64,000 nucleotides of DNA from Candidatus Kouleothrix ribensis (lineage in GTDB: Bacteria; Chloroflexota; Chloroflexia; Chloroflexales; Roseiflexaceae), in NCBI GenBank assembly GCA_016722075.1, contig JADKGW010000001.1, forward strand, positions 2,852,001 through 2,916,000, given 5' to 3'. Every line of letters starts with the position of its first letter. Position 1 is the first letter of the stretch. This document shows positions 53,449 through 63,300 of the stretch, one piece after another. Made by a program: the position numbers and the translations under genes. The notes beneath the pieces were generated by a model. The model was given only the letters and a program-made list of their open reading frames with translations, was not told the origin of the DNA and searched no databases.

Positions 53449-55896
53449 CTACTGCCGAAATACCAGCTCGATCACCTGATCGATCGCGAGCGCCCCGCTG
53501 AAGCGCAGCGTCTGCCCATCGATACGCGGGGCCGGGCTGGCCGCCACAATTGCCGCATTTGGCGGCAGCTTCAGCTCAACCACGTACGGCACTGCCAGCG
53601 TGCCGGGCTGCTTCTGCAGCCGCAGCCGGTAGCGCCAGCCCTGCTCGCTGCGCGTGAGCACGCCGGCCGGCAGCTGGTAGCGCAGCACGGTGTCGCGCGT
53701 TTCGCCGAAGCCGATCACCTGAAATACGCTCAGCTCGGTCGTGCCCGCCACGCCCTCGGCCTGCGCCACCGTGCCGTCGTCGCCCACACCCGACTCCATC
53801 CAGGCATCGGGGACGGGCTTGGTGTCGGCGCTCGCCAGCGTGCTGCCGCGCGGCACCAGCACGCGCATGTAGTCGTAGAAGCAGCGCTGCATCCAATTCG
53901 CGTAGCTCTGCACGTCGTCGGTGAACTGCGTGCATGCGGCCGCCGACGCGACCGGGTTGTGGTGGTGTAGCGTCAGCACCACCTGCGGCACGCTGGGTGT
54001 GCGCAGGTCGACGGTGTAGGTGATCGCGCGCTCGACAAAGGCATTGACCTTGTTGTAGCCCATGTTCATATCGACCGCCATCAGGAAGTCGTCGGCGCCA
54101 GGCTGCACCGCGCCATTCCAGCCGTGGCGCGCGAACAGCTCGGCCGCCGGGCCGGGCGGCAGGTCGAGCAGCAGGTGCCGCTCGCGCAGCGCGCGCCGGA
54201 ACGCCAGCGCCAGGCCCCACAGATCCAGGCTGCCGGCCTGTCCCTCGACCTTCGCGATCATGGCGTTGGCCAGCCGGCCGATGTACGCCTTGGGGTTAAC
54301 CTGGCCCTTCTGGGCGTCGTGCTCGCTGCGCAGGTAGTCGAACACATTCGCGGCGCCGATCGGCTGCGGGCTGCCCTCGACCGCCACCGGGCCGATCGCA
54401 TCGAGCACAAACTGGGCTACGTACGGGTCGAACGCGACCAGATTGGCTGGTGCGGGCCGGCCGCCCAGCGTATAGAGCGCGCGCGCCTGCGCAGCGGCGG
54501 TCGGGAAATCCGGCGACCAGTTCGCGTCGCGGAACAGCCACATCTCGATGTTCATGTAGCGCAACATGGGCTGCGGCGGGTCGGGGTAGGCCACGTCGTC
54601 GTAGTTGTCGATATCGGGCGAGTAGCGCATCACGATCGGGCCGGGCTTGCCGCGCTCGAAGCTCAGCAGCCCGTAGGCGCCGACGAAGCCGCCGGTGGCG
54701 CGCAGCTCGTCGGGGTTCTGGGCCAGCAGCAGGTACTCGGTCGGCGCGCTGGCGCCAAGCAGCCCCGGCAGCGCCAACGCCAGATCCATGCCGTCGCGTA
54801 GCGCCTGGGCCAGCTGGCCGATTGGCCGCAGGCGCGCCACGACCGGCGTAGGCAGGTGCGCAAGGTCGGCACGCTGCCAGGCATCGGCGGCACGGCCGGC
54901 CGCATCGCGCGCGGCGGTGATGCGCGGCCGCGCCTGGGCCAGCTGGTCGACCACCGCCACACCAATCGGCTGTGCGCTGTCGCGTCTGAGCAGCACCGGC
55001 GCCAGCCCTTGAAAGGCCTCATCGGCCGCGAGCGCCAGGTCGGCCGCAGTATCGAGCAGCGGCGCCAGCGCGGCCAGATTCGCGTCGGGCGCGGGCTGGC
55101 CGGCGGCCGGGTGCAGCAGCGGCGCGGCGGCGGCGCGCAGCGCGGCGGTGTCGGTGCGCGTCTTGGCCAGCAGCGGGCCAAGCGCCGCCAGGCGCCGGGT
55201 GTCGGGCTGGCCCTGGGCGTAGGGCTGCAGCGCCTGTAAATCATCGAGCGCGTCGGGCATCGCCGGGGCCAGTGCTAGCGCCAGGCGCGCCAGTGGCAGC
55301 GCGGTATCGATCGGGCCGAGCTGGGCCTGCAGCCCTGGCGAGAGCGTCGCCTGCTCGATGCGCGCCCAGGCTGCGGCGGCGCGCTCCAGCGCCGCGCGGG
55401 CGGTATCGAGCTGCGGGCCGGCCGCATTCACGCGCTCGCGCAGGCGCGCCCCGGTGATCGCGGCGCTATCGCCGGCATCGAGCAGCGGCGCGAGCACCTG
55501 GAAGGTCTGATCGGCCGCCAGGCTCATATCGGCGCCAGCATCGAGCAGATCGGCCGAGGCCGCCAGGTCGCCGCCATAGACCGGCAGCCAGCCAAGCAGC
55601 GGCGTGATCGGCAGCAGCAGCGCGGCCTCGCCACGCAGCGCGGCCGTGTCGGCGCGCGTCTGCGCCAGCAGTGGGCCAAGCCGGCCGGCCAGCGTGCGAT
55701 CGAGCGGCGCCAGCGCCAGCGCCCGCAGCGCGGCGGCATCGGCCCGCACCGCGCGCGCCCGGTCGTACACACGCCAGCCCTTGAAGGCCAGCGCGGCCAG
55801 CACCAGCACCAGCACCAGCGCGATCAACACGCCCCGGCGCGCGCGCGTGGCCCGCACTGCTGTGTGTGCCGTGGTTTGTACGTCGGCTACTGACAA
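53449..55896 (-). CDS. DUF4012 protein with internally duplicated N-terminal region
   Basis: 815 residues. I choose TTG 55896 (MSVADVQTT), because GGAGG lies 8 nt upstream; the longer frame begins in repeat-like DNA. There is one membrane helix (about 22-42), with the rest outside. Residues about 72-215 and 239-385 are a tandem duplication (LGPLLAQTRADTAALR / LGPLLAKTRTDTAALR; LAADQTFQVLAPLL / LAADEAFQGLAPVL). The DUF4012 core starts near 385 (EYLLLAQNPDELRATGGFVG). Such proteins recur in polysaccharide loci of Gram-positive and Chloroflexota genomes; their role in assembly or attachment of the polymer is unproven. It lies between the NusG-like gene and the palindrome array. Confidence 0.82.
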   Translation of the reverse strand: MSVADVQTTAHTAVRATRARRGVLIALVLVLVLAALAFKGWRVYDRARAVRADAAALRALALAPLDRTLAGRLGPLLAQTRADTAALRGEAALLLPITPLLGWLPVYGGDLAASADLLDAGADMSLAADQTFQVLAPLLDAGDSAAITGARLRERVNAAGPQLDTARAALERAAAAWARIEQATLSPGLQAQLGPIDTALPLARLALALAPAMPDALDDLQALQPYAQGQPDTRRLAALGPLLAKTRTDTAALRAAAAPLLHPAAGQPAPDANLAALAPLLDTAADLALAADEAFQGLAPVLLRRDSAQPIGVAVVDQLAQARPRITAARDAAGRAADAWQRADLAHLPTPVVARLRPIGQLAQALRDGMDLALALPGLLGASAPTEYLLLAQNPDELRATGGFVGAYGLLSFERGKPGPIVMRYSPDIDNYDDVAYPDPPQPMLRYMNIEMWLFRDANWSPDFPTAAAQARALYTLGGRPAPANLVAFDPYVAQFVLDAIGPVAVEGSPQPIGAANVFDYLRSEHDAQKGQVNPKAYIGRLANAMIAKVEGQAGSLDLWGLALAFRRALRERHLLLDLPPGPAAELFARHGWNGAVQPGADDFLMAVDMNMGYNKVNAFVERAITYTVDLRTPSVPQVVLTLHHHNPVASAAACTQFTDDVQSYANWMQRCFYDYMRVLVPRGSTLASADTKPVPDAWMESGVGDDGTVAQAEGVAGTTELSVFQVIGFGETRDTVLRYQLPAGVLTRSEQGWRYRLRLQKQPGTLAVPYVVELKLPPNAAIVAASPAPRIDGQTLRFSGALAIDQVIELVFRQ

Positions 55897-56104
55897 CCTT
55901 CGATCCTCCAGGAGCCTGATTAGTTCACAAGACACAAAATGGGACAGATTTGAAGTTCCAAGTCCATCGTGCTCTTCGTGCGCTTCGTGATACATTCCCG
56001 CACCTGGGCACGCTCCGCCACTGCGACATCGCGCCAGCGCCGTGGCGATCTCGTCCGATGCCCGAAAAGAGCAGATTGTCGCCGTTGTGGCGTGCCCGAC
56101 CAGC

Positions 56105-56608
56105 CTACCCGCGCGCGATCTGCTGATCGCTCAGCACCATCGGCACGCGCCGCTCGTTCAGCAGCGTCAGCAGCACGCGTACGCGCGCGCCGCCGTTGAG
56201 CCGCGCATCGAAGATCGCCTCGTAGCCCGCCAGCGGCCCCGATGTCACCTTGACCAGATCGCCGCGCTGCAAGTCGAGGAACAGCTCGCCGCCGGCAGCA
56301 TTGATCGCCGCCACGCGCGCGCCGATCGCGTCGATCAGCGCGTCGGGCACGCTGGCCGGCTGGTTGTCGAAGGCGATCAAGCCATGGGCGTAGGGCATCC
56401 ACTGGAATGCCGACACGCCGACATGCTCGATCGCCACACGCACGAACATATAGCCAGGAAAGTACGGCACCAGCTTGCGCGCGCGCGGGTTGATCGTCTG
56501 CGCCGGGATGCGTGGGTAGAACAGCTCATAGCCCTGACTCACCGCGTGGCGCCACAGCGCGTCTTCTTTATGCGGCTTGCTGCGTAGTACATACCAGGAG
56601 GTGTTCAT
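56105..56608 (-). CDS. Specialised NusG-family antitermination factor (NusG paralogue)
   Basis: 167 residues from ATG 56608 with AAGGGG at 8 nt. An NGN domain (about 1-105: SWYVLRSKPHKEDALWRHAVSQGYELFYPRIPA ... YFPGYMFVRV) and a KOW domain (about 115-165: RGDLVKVTSGPLAGYEAIFD) are present. Sequence and position at the head of a polysaccharide locus place it with RfaH/UpxY/LoaP-type specialised NusG proteins, which let RNA polymerase read through long operons. Housekeeping NusG would sit beside secE/rplK, which are absent here. It probably acts in cis on the genes from DUF4012 onward. No ops-like element could be identified with confidence. Confidence 0.87.
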   Translation of the reverse strand: MNTSWYVLRSKPHKEDALWRHAVSQGYELFYPRIPAQTINPRARKLVPYFPGYMFVRVAIEHVGVSAFQWMPYAHGLIAFDNQPASVPDALIDAIGARVAAINAAGGELFLDLQRGDLVKVTSGPLAGYEAIFDARLNGGARVRVLLTLLNERRVPMVLSDQQIARG

Positions 56609-56775
56609 GCCAACCCCTTGTGGATTGCTCGAATGCCGGATACAAGATTGCACAAGGTATACAGCACGCATCGTGTATCGTGGCGACGGTCGCCATCACA
56701 GCCAGTATAGTTAGCCGCGCAGGCCGTTACTTCGGCCAGTATGAACAGAAGTACAACCGGCTGGTGACGCCCCGT

Positions 56776-57792
56776 TCATCCACCGACCTGTCGCGCCAGC
56801 GCGTGGTACGTCTGCGCCACCGGGTCGTCGCGCTCGTCGACGCCGGTGCCCAGCTGGGCCGCGCGCAGGTAGCCACGGTAGGCGTGCTCGAGGTCGGCGT
56901 GCAACCCGAGCGCCGCGCAGGCCCGCAGCAGCCACACCACCACCTCATCGGCGCGTGGGTCGGCCTCGAGTGCCGGCGTGCAGACCGCCAGGCACTCGTG
57001 GTATTGCTGGGCGTTGTAGAGCTGCTCGGCGCAGCGCTCGGCCGCCAGCACGAAGCTGCCCAGCAGGTAATCGCGGCGCTGCTGGCTCCAGCCGCTGCCG
57101 CGCGGGACATCGGCCATATACGGCCCGGCGTACAGCCGCAGCACCTGGCGATATAGCGGCGCCGCCTGGGCCAACCCATGGTCGTGCTCGGTCTGCACCG
57201 CCAGGCTATACGCTTGCTCGAACAGCTGCACATCGGTGTGGTAGAACTCCGGGTCGAGCCGGCAGTAGTCGGCCTCGATCGTCAGGGCGCGCTCGGCGAT
57301 CAGCGCGCCGTGCGGCTCGGCCGCGAAGGCCTGGCGCAGCGTGCTGAGCGTGCGGGCCAGGCTGCTGGGGCTGTGCGCGCCGCCCCACACCGCCGCGCCC
57401 AGCGCCGCGCGGCTCACGCCACGGCGGCCACAATGCACCAGGTAGGCCAGCACGCCCTGCACCTTCTGATAGCCCGCGCGCCCGCCCTCCGCCTGGCTCC
57501 AATCGGTTGCGCGCAGCGTGCGGCTGCCGATGTACACGCTCAGGCGGCCCAGGCACTCGACATACATGCCGCGAAACGGCGCCAGCTGGATGTCTTTGTC
57601 GGTCAGCTCGCGCACCGACAGCAGCGCCAGGCGCGCATCCTGGCGCACCTGCGGGTCGGGGTCGTCGAGCAGCCGCCGCAGATAGGTCAACGCCCGATCG
57701 CCGTACGTCCCCAGCAGCAGCATACAGGCCTGGCGGCGCACCGCCGGCTGAGCATGCGCGAGCAGCGGCAAATAGAGACGGGTTACATCCAT
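56776..57792 (-). CDS. BTAD (SARP-type) transcriptional regulator with N-terminal HEAT repeats
   Basis: 338 residues. The first about 65 residues form a HEAT-repeat pair (YLPLLAHAQPAVRRQACMLLLGTYGD ... LLDDPDPQVRQDARLALL). A winged-helix DNA-binding domain follows (about 78-170, VECLGRLSVYIG ... YQKVQGVLAYLVHCGRRGVSRAALGAAVW). The last 150 residues are a BTAD helical-repeat domain (DVQLFEQAYSLA ... YLLGSFVLAAERCAEQLY). There is no NTPase domain. It lies just upstream of the NusG-like gene on the same strand (167-bp gap) and is the natural candidate activator of the polysaccharide locus; that link is inference. The start at ATG 57792 has AAGG upstream. Confidence 0.82.
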   Translation of the reverse strand: MDVTRLYLPLLAHAQPAVRRQACMLLLGTYGDRALTYLRRLLDDPDPQVRQDARLALLSVRELTDKDIQLAPFRGMYVECLGRLSVYIGSRTLRATDWSQAEGGRAGYQKVQGVLAYLVHCGRRGVSRAALGAAVWGGAHSPSSLARTLSTLRQAFAAEPHGALIAERALTIEADYCRLDPEFYHTDVQLFEQAYSLAVQTEHDHGLAQAAPLYRQVLRLYAGPYMADVPRGSGWSQQRRDYLLGSFVLAAERCAEQLYNAQQYHECLAVCTPALEADPRADEVVVWLLRACAALGLHADLEHAYRGYLRAAQLGTGVDERDDPVAQTYHALARQVGG

Positions 57793-58504
57793 GGATGGGC
57801 CTTGCGTGATTCCTTAACACGAGCGGGCCAGGTACAGCCATACCTGGTGCCACGATAGTTCGAGGGCGTACGCGGTGGCCTGCAGAATGCCGTAATGCGC
57901 CTGCGGTTGGGGTGCGCAGCAGAGCTGTTGGGCTGCAACCAGCGGCAACCAAAACCTGCGCGACCTGCCGAGGCTCAAAAAAACCGACCGCGTACGTCCT
58001 GCCCGATTACCGCAACGCCGCATCGGCGCATGCGGGCGCGCTGCCACCCCTGACCCCTGGACTCTGCGTGGCAGCCCGGTGATTCGTGCGGTATGTGAAA
58101 TGGATTGCAATCAGAGCATACCCTGCTGGATTGATCTGGGCATCGGCGCGCACACTGTACTGTGGGGGGCGAGCGCGCTAGTGCTGCGGCGGGCCAAGAT
58201 AGGCGCGAACGCCCACGCGCAGGGCGCGCACGACCGGCTGCGCAGGCAAAACACGCCGATTTTGCAGGAAAGTAGGCGCGCATGCCCGCACGAGTATGGG
58301 CGCGTACGCCTATTCTGGGGCGCGGGCATGGGCGTAGAGGGCTATCTAGCACGCGCGCGCGGGTGGCGCCGCACGTGCAATACTACCGGCTGCGTACCCA
58401 TGGCCTGCGTATTCAGCCGGTTGCGGGGCGGGGCGGCCGGTCACCGCGCGCCAACAACAATCCCCCCGCTCGCATACCGCGAACGGGGGGACAGGCACCT
58501 CTCA
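57793..58504. other. Non-coding region upstream of the BTAD gene
   Basis: About 710 bp with no credible gene. It contains GC-rich partial palindromes (58200-58330) and the string GGGCGCGTACGCCTATTCTG (58298-58317) that recurs at 27201-27220. The BTAD promoter should lie at its left end, but I cannot single out boxes. Confidence 0.4.
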
Positions 58505-58690
58505 CGTGGAGGGGTTTCGTTGATGCGTTCCCATGCGATCGGCCCTCACCCCCCCTGCCCCCCGCTCCCAACATTGGGAGCGGGGGGTATCCTATGAGTG
58601 TTCCAATGCGGCGGCACAGCCGCCGCATTGGAACGCCAAATTCTGCCCCCCGCCTCTGACAGGGGAGGGGGGCAGGGGGAGGGGTATCTG
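58505..58690. repeat. Dispersed repeat block with covarying hairpin
   Basis: Shares GGGGTTTCGTTGAT(C)GCG and CCCTCACCCCCC with the tandem array at 25848-26127. It includes GCTCCCAACATTGGGAGC and a long hairpin GTTCCAATGCGGCGGC/GCCGCCGCATTGGAAC (58600-58634). In the 26091 copy the C:G pair in the stem is replaced by A:T here on both arms, a compensatory change. Confidence 0.8.
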
Positions 58691-58812
58691 CGTAGCCCGG
58701 TATGCTGGGCCAAAACCCTACACGTGAGAGGGATGGGGCAGGGTGAGGCGTATTCACGTCGCCCAGCGTGTTGGGCGAAACCGCTACACCTGAAAAGGGA
58801 CGGGGCGGGCGC

Positions 58813-59493
58813 CTACTGCGGCAGCTTGGCCAGGCCATGCCGATAGGCATAGATCGCCAGCTCGAAGCGATCCTCGACGCCGAGCTTGGCGAAGATCGAC
58901 GTCAGGTGGTGGCGCACGGTCGCCTCGCTGATCACCAGCTGGTCGGCGATCTGCTTATTGCGCAGGCCATCGCCCACCAGCGCCACCACCTCGCGCTCGC
59001 GCTCGGTCAGCCGCGCGATCTTCTCGGCCTCGGCGTCGTAGGGCTGGCTGGCCATGCCACGCGAGCGCTCGTTCAGAATACTCGCGATCATGCCGCGGTC
59101 GAGCCAGACCTCGCCGGCATGGACTTTCTCGATCGCGTGGATCACCGTCTGCGAGGCCTTCTCTTTGAGCACCAGCCCCAGCGCGCCTAGCAGCACCGCC
59201 CGGCGATGCGCCTCGGGGTCGCGGATGCCGGTGAGCAGAATGATCCGCGCGTCGGGCACAACCGTGAGCAGATCGGGCAGCAGATTCAGGCCATCCTCAT
59301 CGCCATCGCCCAGGTCGAGGTCGAGCAGAATCACATCGGGCAGCGCGGCCGGCGCGTTGGCCAGCGCCTGATCGCGCGTAGCCGCCTCGCCGACCACAAC
59401 CATACCTGGCTGTATGTCGATCACCACGCGCAAGCCATCGCGCAGCACCGCGTGGTCGTCGATAATAAACACCCGGATCGGTCCCCTACCCAT
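58813..59493 (-). CDS. NarL/LuxR-type response regulator
   Basis: 226 residues from ATG 59493 with AAGGAG at 8 nt. Receiver domain (about 5-125): acidic pair in FIIDDHAV, phosphoacceptor Asp in VILLDLDLGDGDED, Thr in ILLTGIRD and the conserved Lys in LVLKEKAS. LuxR helix-turn-helix (about 155-220): LTEREREVVALVGDGLRNKQIADQLVISEATVRHHLTSIFAKLGV. It is probably a DNA-binding activator controlled by a histidine kinase; the large kinase gene at 60393 is the nearest candidate but is divergent and 900 bp away. Target genes are unknown. Confidence 0.9.
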   Translation of the reverse strand: MGRGPIRVFIIDDHAVLRDGLRVVIDIQPGMVVVGEAATRDQALANAPAALPDVILLDLDLGDGDEDGLNLLPDLLTVVPDARIILLTGIRDPEAHRRAVLLGALGLVLKEKASQTVIHAIEKVHAGEVWLDRGMIASILNERSRGMASQPYDAEAEKIARLTEREREVVALVGDGLRNKQIADQLVISEATVRHHLTSIFAKLGVEDRFELAIYAYRHGLAKLPQ

Positions 59494-60144
59494 ATGAAGC
59501 GCTCCTTAGATCGTCAGGGCAAGCGTAGGCCTGCGGCGCTGGTTTGCGCGTAGCTGGCAGCAGCGAAACAGCAGATCGTATACGTACCGCTATGTGGGAT
59601 CTGAACGATGCCACAACCCATAGCTTACTGCGGATAGCCCACCATACTCAACGTACGTCTCACAACACAGCGTGTACAACACACAACCCGGCGATCTCGG
59701 CAGCATAGGCCGTGGCCTGGATCGGCGCCGCACAAACACTCCATGATCTGCACGCCATGCGCCGGCCCGTGTGAAGGGCTACTAGCTTCTACGCAGCCAA
59801 CCCGCCGATAGGATGGCTTTTCCGATCGCTATCGCCGGCGGCGCGTGCTATGATGCCTATACCATGCTCAAGCCTAGAGACTCCTGATCGGCCATGTATA
59901 GTCACGGCGTGCGATCTGCTAAAAATCGCGCGAGCTTCGTCTACTATTTGAACGGCTTACAGAATATAACCGGATATTAATTTGTCCAGGTTGCGCGCGA
60001 TCGAACACTCTGGTACGCTTGTACCAACCAATAACGTATTAGAGACGATTCGCACCAAAATGTTTTGGCCGGCAGGCGGGTTGCAGGTTGCAGGTTGCAG
60101 GTTGGCGGGTTGTGGGTTAACAGGTTGGCAATCTTCTAACCTGC
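59494..60144. other. Non-coding divergent region
   Basis: About 650 bp between the response regulator start and the MITE-like copy B. No gene is supported. It includes tandem GCAGGTT units (60083-60105), similar to the hairpin after the PepSY gene. Promoters for both divergent genes should be in or around this gap. I see no convincing box. Confidence 0.4.
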
Positions 60145-60281
60145 TATAGCAGTTTGCACATCGGTTGAGTATGGTACATCCCTCACCCCCGTCGCTGCCG
60201 CGACTCCCCCTCTCCCAAATTGGGAGAGGGGGTTGGGGGGTGAGGGCCGGCCGCCGCTCAACGGTTGAGAAAATCACTATA
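60145..60281. mobile_element. 137-bp MITE-like element, copy B
   Basis: Begins TATAGCAGTTTGCACATCGG and ends TTGAGAAAATCACTATA. It has the same length as, and about 94% identity to, copy A at 31685, including the palindrome CCCTCTCCCAAATTGGGAGAGG. It is followed directly by an 8-bp tandem repeat (CCTTCTAA, about four units, 60282-60310). Confidence 0.65.
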
Positions 60282-60392
60282 ACCTTCTAACCTTCTAACC
60301 TTCTAACCCGTTGGCAGGCGGCGCTATCGCTGCGTACTGCGTACTGCCGGCCAACCCAAAATGGTCGGGGGGCAAGGAGTAGAAACGATCGC

Positions 60393-63300
60393 ATGGCATT
60401 GCTGATCTATGGCTATCTGATCGGCCTGGTGGCGGCGCTGCTGGGCGTGCTGGTGCGTACCGCCTGGCAGCAGCGGGCCGAGGCGCCTGCGCTCCCGCTG
60501 CTGTGGCTGGCCGCAGCAGTGGCCGAATGGGTGCTAACCTACGGGTTCGAGCTGGTCGCCGGCACGCTCGAGGCCAAACTTGTGTGGGCCAAGCTGCAGT
60601 ATATCGGGATCGTCGCCACGCCGTGCGCCTGGTATGTGCTGGCACAGTGCTACACGCGCAAACAGCCGGCCCTGCCCGTCTGGCAGCGCTGGCTCGGCGT
60701 CATCCCGCTGATCACGCTCGGCCTGGTGTTCACCAACGAGCTGCACGGGCTGATCTGGCGCCAGATCAAGCTGGCCGATGCCGGCACATTGCTGGTGTTG
60801 CAGGTCGACTACGGCGCCTGGTTCGGCGTCCACCTGGCATTCTCGTACGTGCTCATGCTGCTGGGCGGCCTCAGGCTGATCGGCGCAGCGCTGCAGACGC
60901 CAGGGCTATACCGCTGGCAGGCGGCCGCGCTGATCGCCAGCGCGCTGGCGCCCTGGGCCGGCAACATCGCGTACCTGCTGCGCACCCCGCCGTTCTACCC
61001 GATCGACCCGACGCCCTTCGCGTTTGGCTTCAGCGTCGTGGTGCTGGCGCTATCGTGCCTCCGCTTCGGCCTGCTCGAGCTCACGCCGGTGCAGCACAGC
61101 AACATCCTGCGCACGATCGACGACGCCGTGCTGGTGCTCGACGCGCGGCGCCAGCTCGTGCATATCAACCCGGCCGCCGAGCGGATCATTGGGCCGGCCA
61201 ACGCCAGGATCGGCCAGCCGCTGGCCGCCCTGCTCGGCAACGCACACCCGCTCGTGCGGCAGGCCAGCGGCACGCCCACCGATCGCGACGAGCTGACGCT
61301 CGACGTACACGGCGACGAGCGCATGTTCGACCTGCGGCGCGTGCCCCTGGACGCACCCGCCGAGTCTGCGCCTGGCCTGCTGCTGCTGCTGCACGATATC
61401 ACCGAGCGCAAGCGCACCGAGCGCGCCCAGCGCTTCCTGGCCAAAGCCGGGCAGCTGCTCAGCTCGGCGCGCGATGTCGAGCAGGCCCTGGGCGAGGCCG
61501 CGCGCCAGATCGTGCCGTTCCTGGCCGACCTGTGTGCCATCCATATGATCGAGGCCGGCCAGCGGCTCCGCCCGGTGGTGCTGATCACCGCCGACCCGGC
61601 CAAGCAGGCGATTGGCGATCTGATCGCGCAGCACTACCCGCTGCACCAGCACATCAGCACCGAGCACACCGTCGCGCCGCTGCTGATCGAGCAGGTTGGC
61701 GAAAACGACCTGGCGCGGATCGCCAGCGACGCGCGGCACCTCGCGCTACTGCACCAGCTGGCGATCAGCTCGCTGATCCACGTGCCGCTGGTTGCGCGCG
61801 GGCGTACGATCGGCACGTGCATGCTGGCCACGCTGGGCGCGCGCCGGCGCTACGGCCCGGCCGACCTGGCGGTTGCCGAAGATCTGGCCCGCAGCATCGC
61901 GCTGGCGCTCGACAACACGCAGCTGCTCGGTGAGCTTCAGGCCTCCGAGCAACGCTACCGCGCCGTCGTCACACAGGCGGCCGATGTCATCCTGCTGGCC
62001 GACGCGGCCGGCCAGATCGTCGACGCCAACCAGCAGGCCGGCAGCCTGCTTGGCTACAGCCAGGCCGAGCTGCGCGGCATGGCGCTGGCCACGCTGCTCG
62101 ACCCCGGCGACGCCGACCAGGCGCCTGCGCTGCTGGCCGCGCTGGGCCAGCGCCCGCGCGCGCTGCTGGTGCGCCGCCACAACGCCAGCCTCTGCCCAGT
62201 CGAGGTCAGCGTCGGGTCGTTCACCGAAGGCCGCGAGACGCTCTTCGTGATCATTCTGCGCGACATCAGCGAGCGCCAGCGCGCCGAGGATCTGCTGCGC
62301 CGGCGCGGCGAAGAGCTGCTGGCGCTGCACGAGACCGCGCTCGGCCTGATCGACCGGCTCGAGCTGACTAGCCTGCTCGAGGCGATCGTACAGCGCGCCG
62401 GCACGCTGCTCGGCACCCCGCACGGCTACCTGTATATGTACGACCCGGCCGCCGACGAGCTGGCACTGCGCGTTGCCACCGGCATGTTCAGCGGCTTTAT
62501 CGGCTACCGGCTCAAACGCGGCGAAGGGCTGGCCGGCCGGGCCTGGCAGATGGGCCAGTCGCTCACCGCCAACGACTACCAGACCTGGCCGGGCCGCCAG
62601 GTCGACCTCGACCCGCTCGGGCTGCACGCGGTGCTGACCGTACCCATCCACGCGCGCGGCGAAGTTGTGGGCGTGCTCGGCCTGGCCTACCAGCAGCCCG
62701 GCCATACGATCGACCAGGCCGCGATCACACTGCTCGAGCGCTTCGGCCGGCTGGTATCGCTGGCGCTCGATAACGCCTGGCTATACAGCAGCGCCCAGCA
62801 AGAGCTCGACGAGCGCCGGCGCACCGAGCAGGCCCTGCGCGATGCCCAGGCCGGGCTGCGCCAGGCTAAAGAGGCAGCCGAAGCCGCGACGCTGGCTAAA
62901 TCGGAGTTCCTGGCGCACATGAGCCACGAGATCCGCAACCCGCTGAGCGGCGTCACCGGCACGGCCGCGCTGCTGCTCGAAACCAACCTCGACCCCGAGC
63001 AGCGCGAGTATGCCGAGATCATTCACACCGGCAGCAACGCCCTGCTGGCCGTGGTCAGCGACATCCTCGACCTATCGAAGATCGAATTTGGCAATGTCGA
63101 GATCGAGCGTGCGCCGTTCAACCTGCAACGCTGCATCGAAGATACCATCAGCATGATCGCGGCGCCGGCCGCCGATCGCCGGCTCGATGTGGCCTACCAG
63201 ATCGACGCCAGCGTGCCCGAGTCGATCATCGGCGACCTGGGCCGGCTGCGTCAGATCCTCGCCAACCTGCTGAGCAATGCCGTCAAATTCACCCACAGCG

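Noticed and set aside
60503..61933. 476-codon plus-strand frame inside the histidine kinase region
   Set aside because: It is a shadow: the frame from ATG 60393 gives recognisable 7TM, PAS, GAF, HisKA and ATPase motifs across the same DNA.
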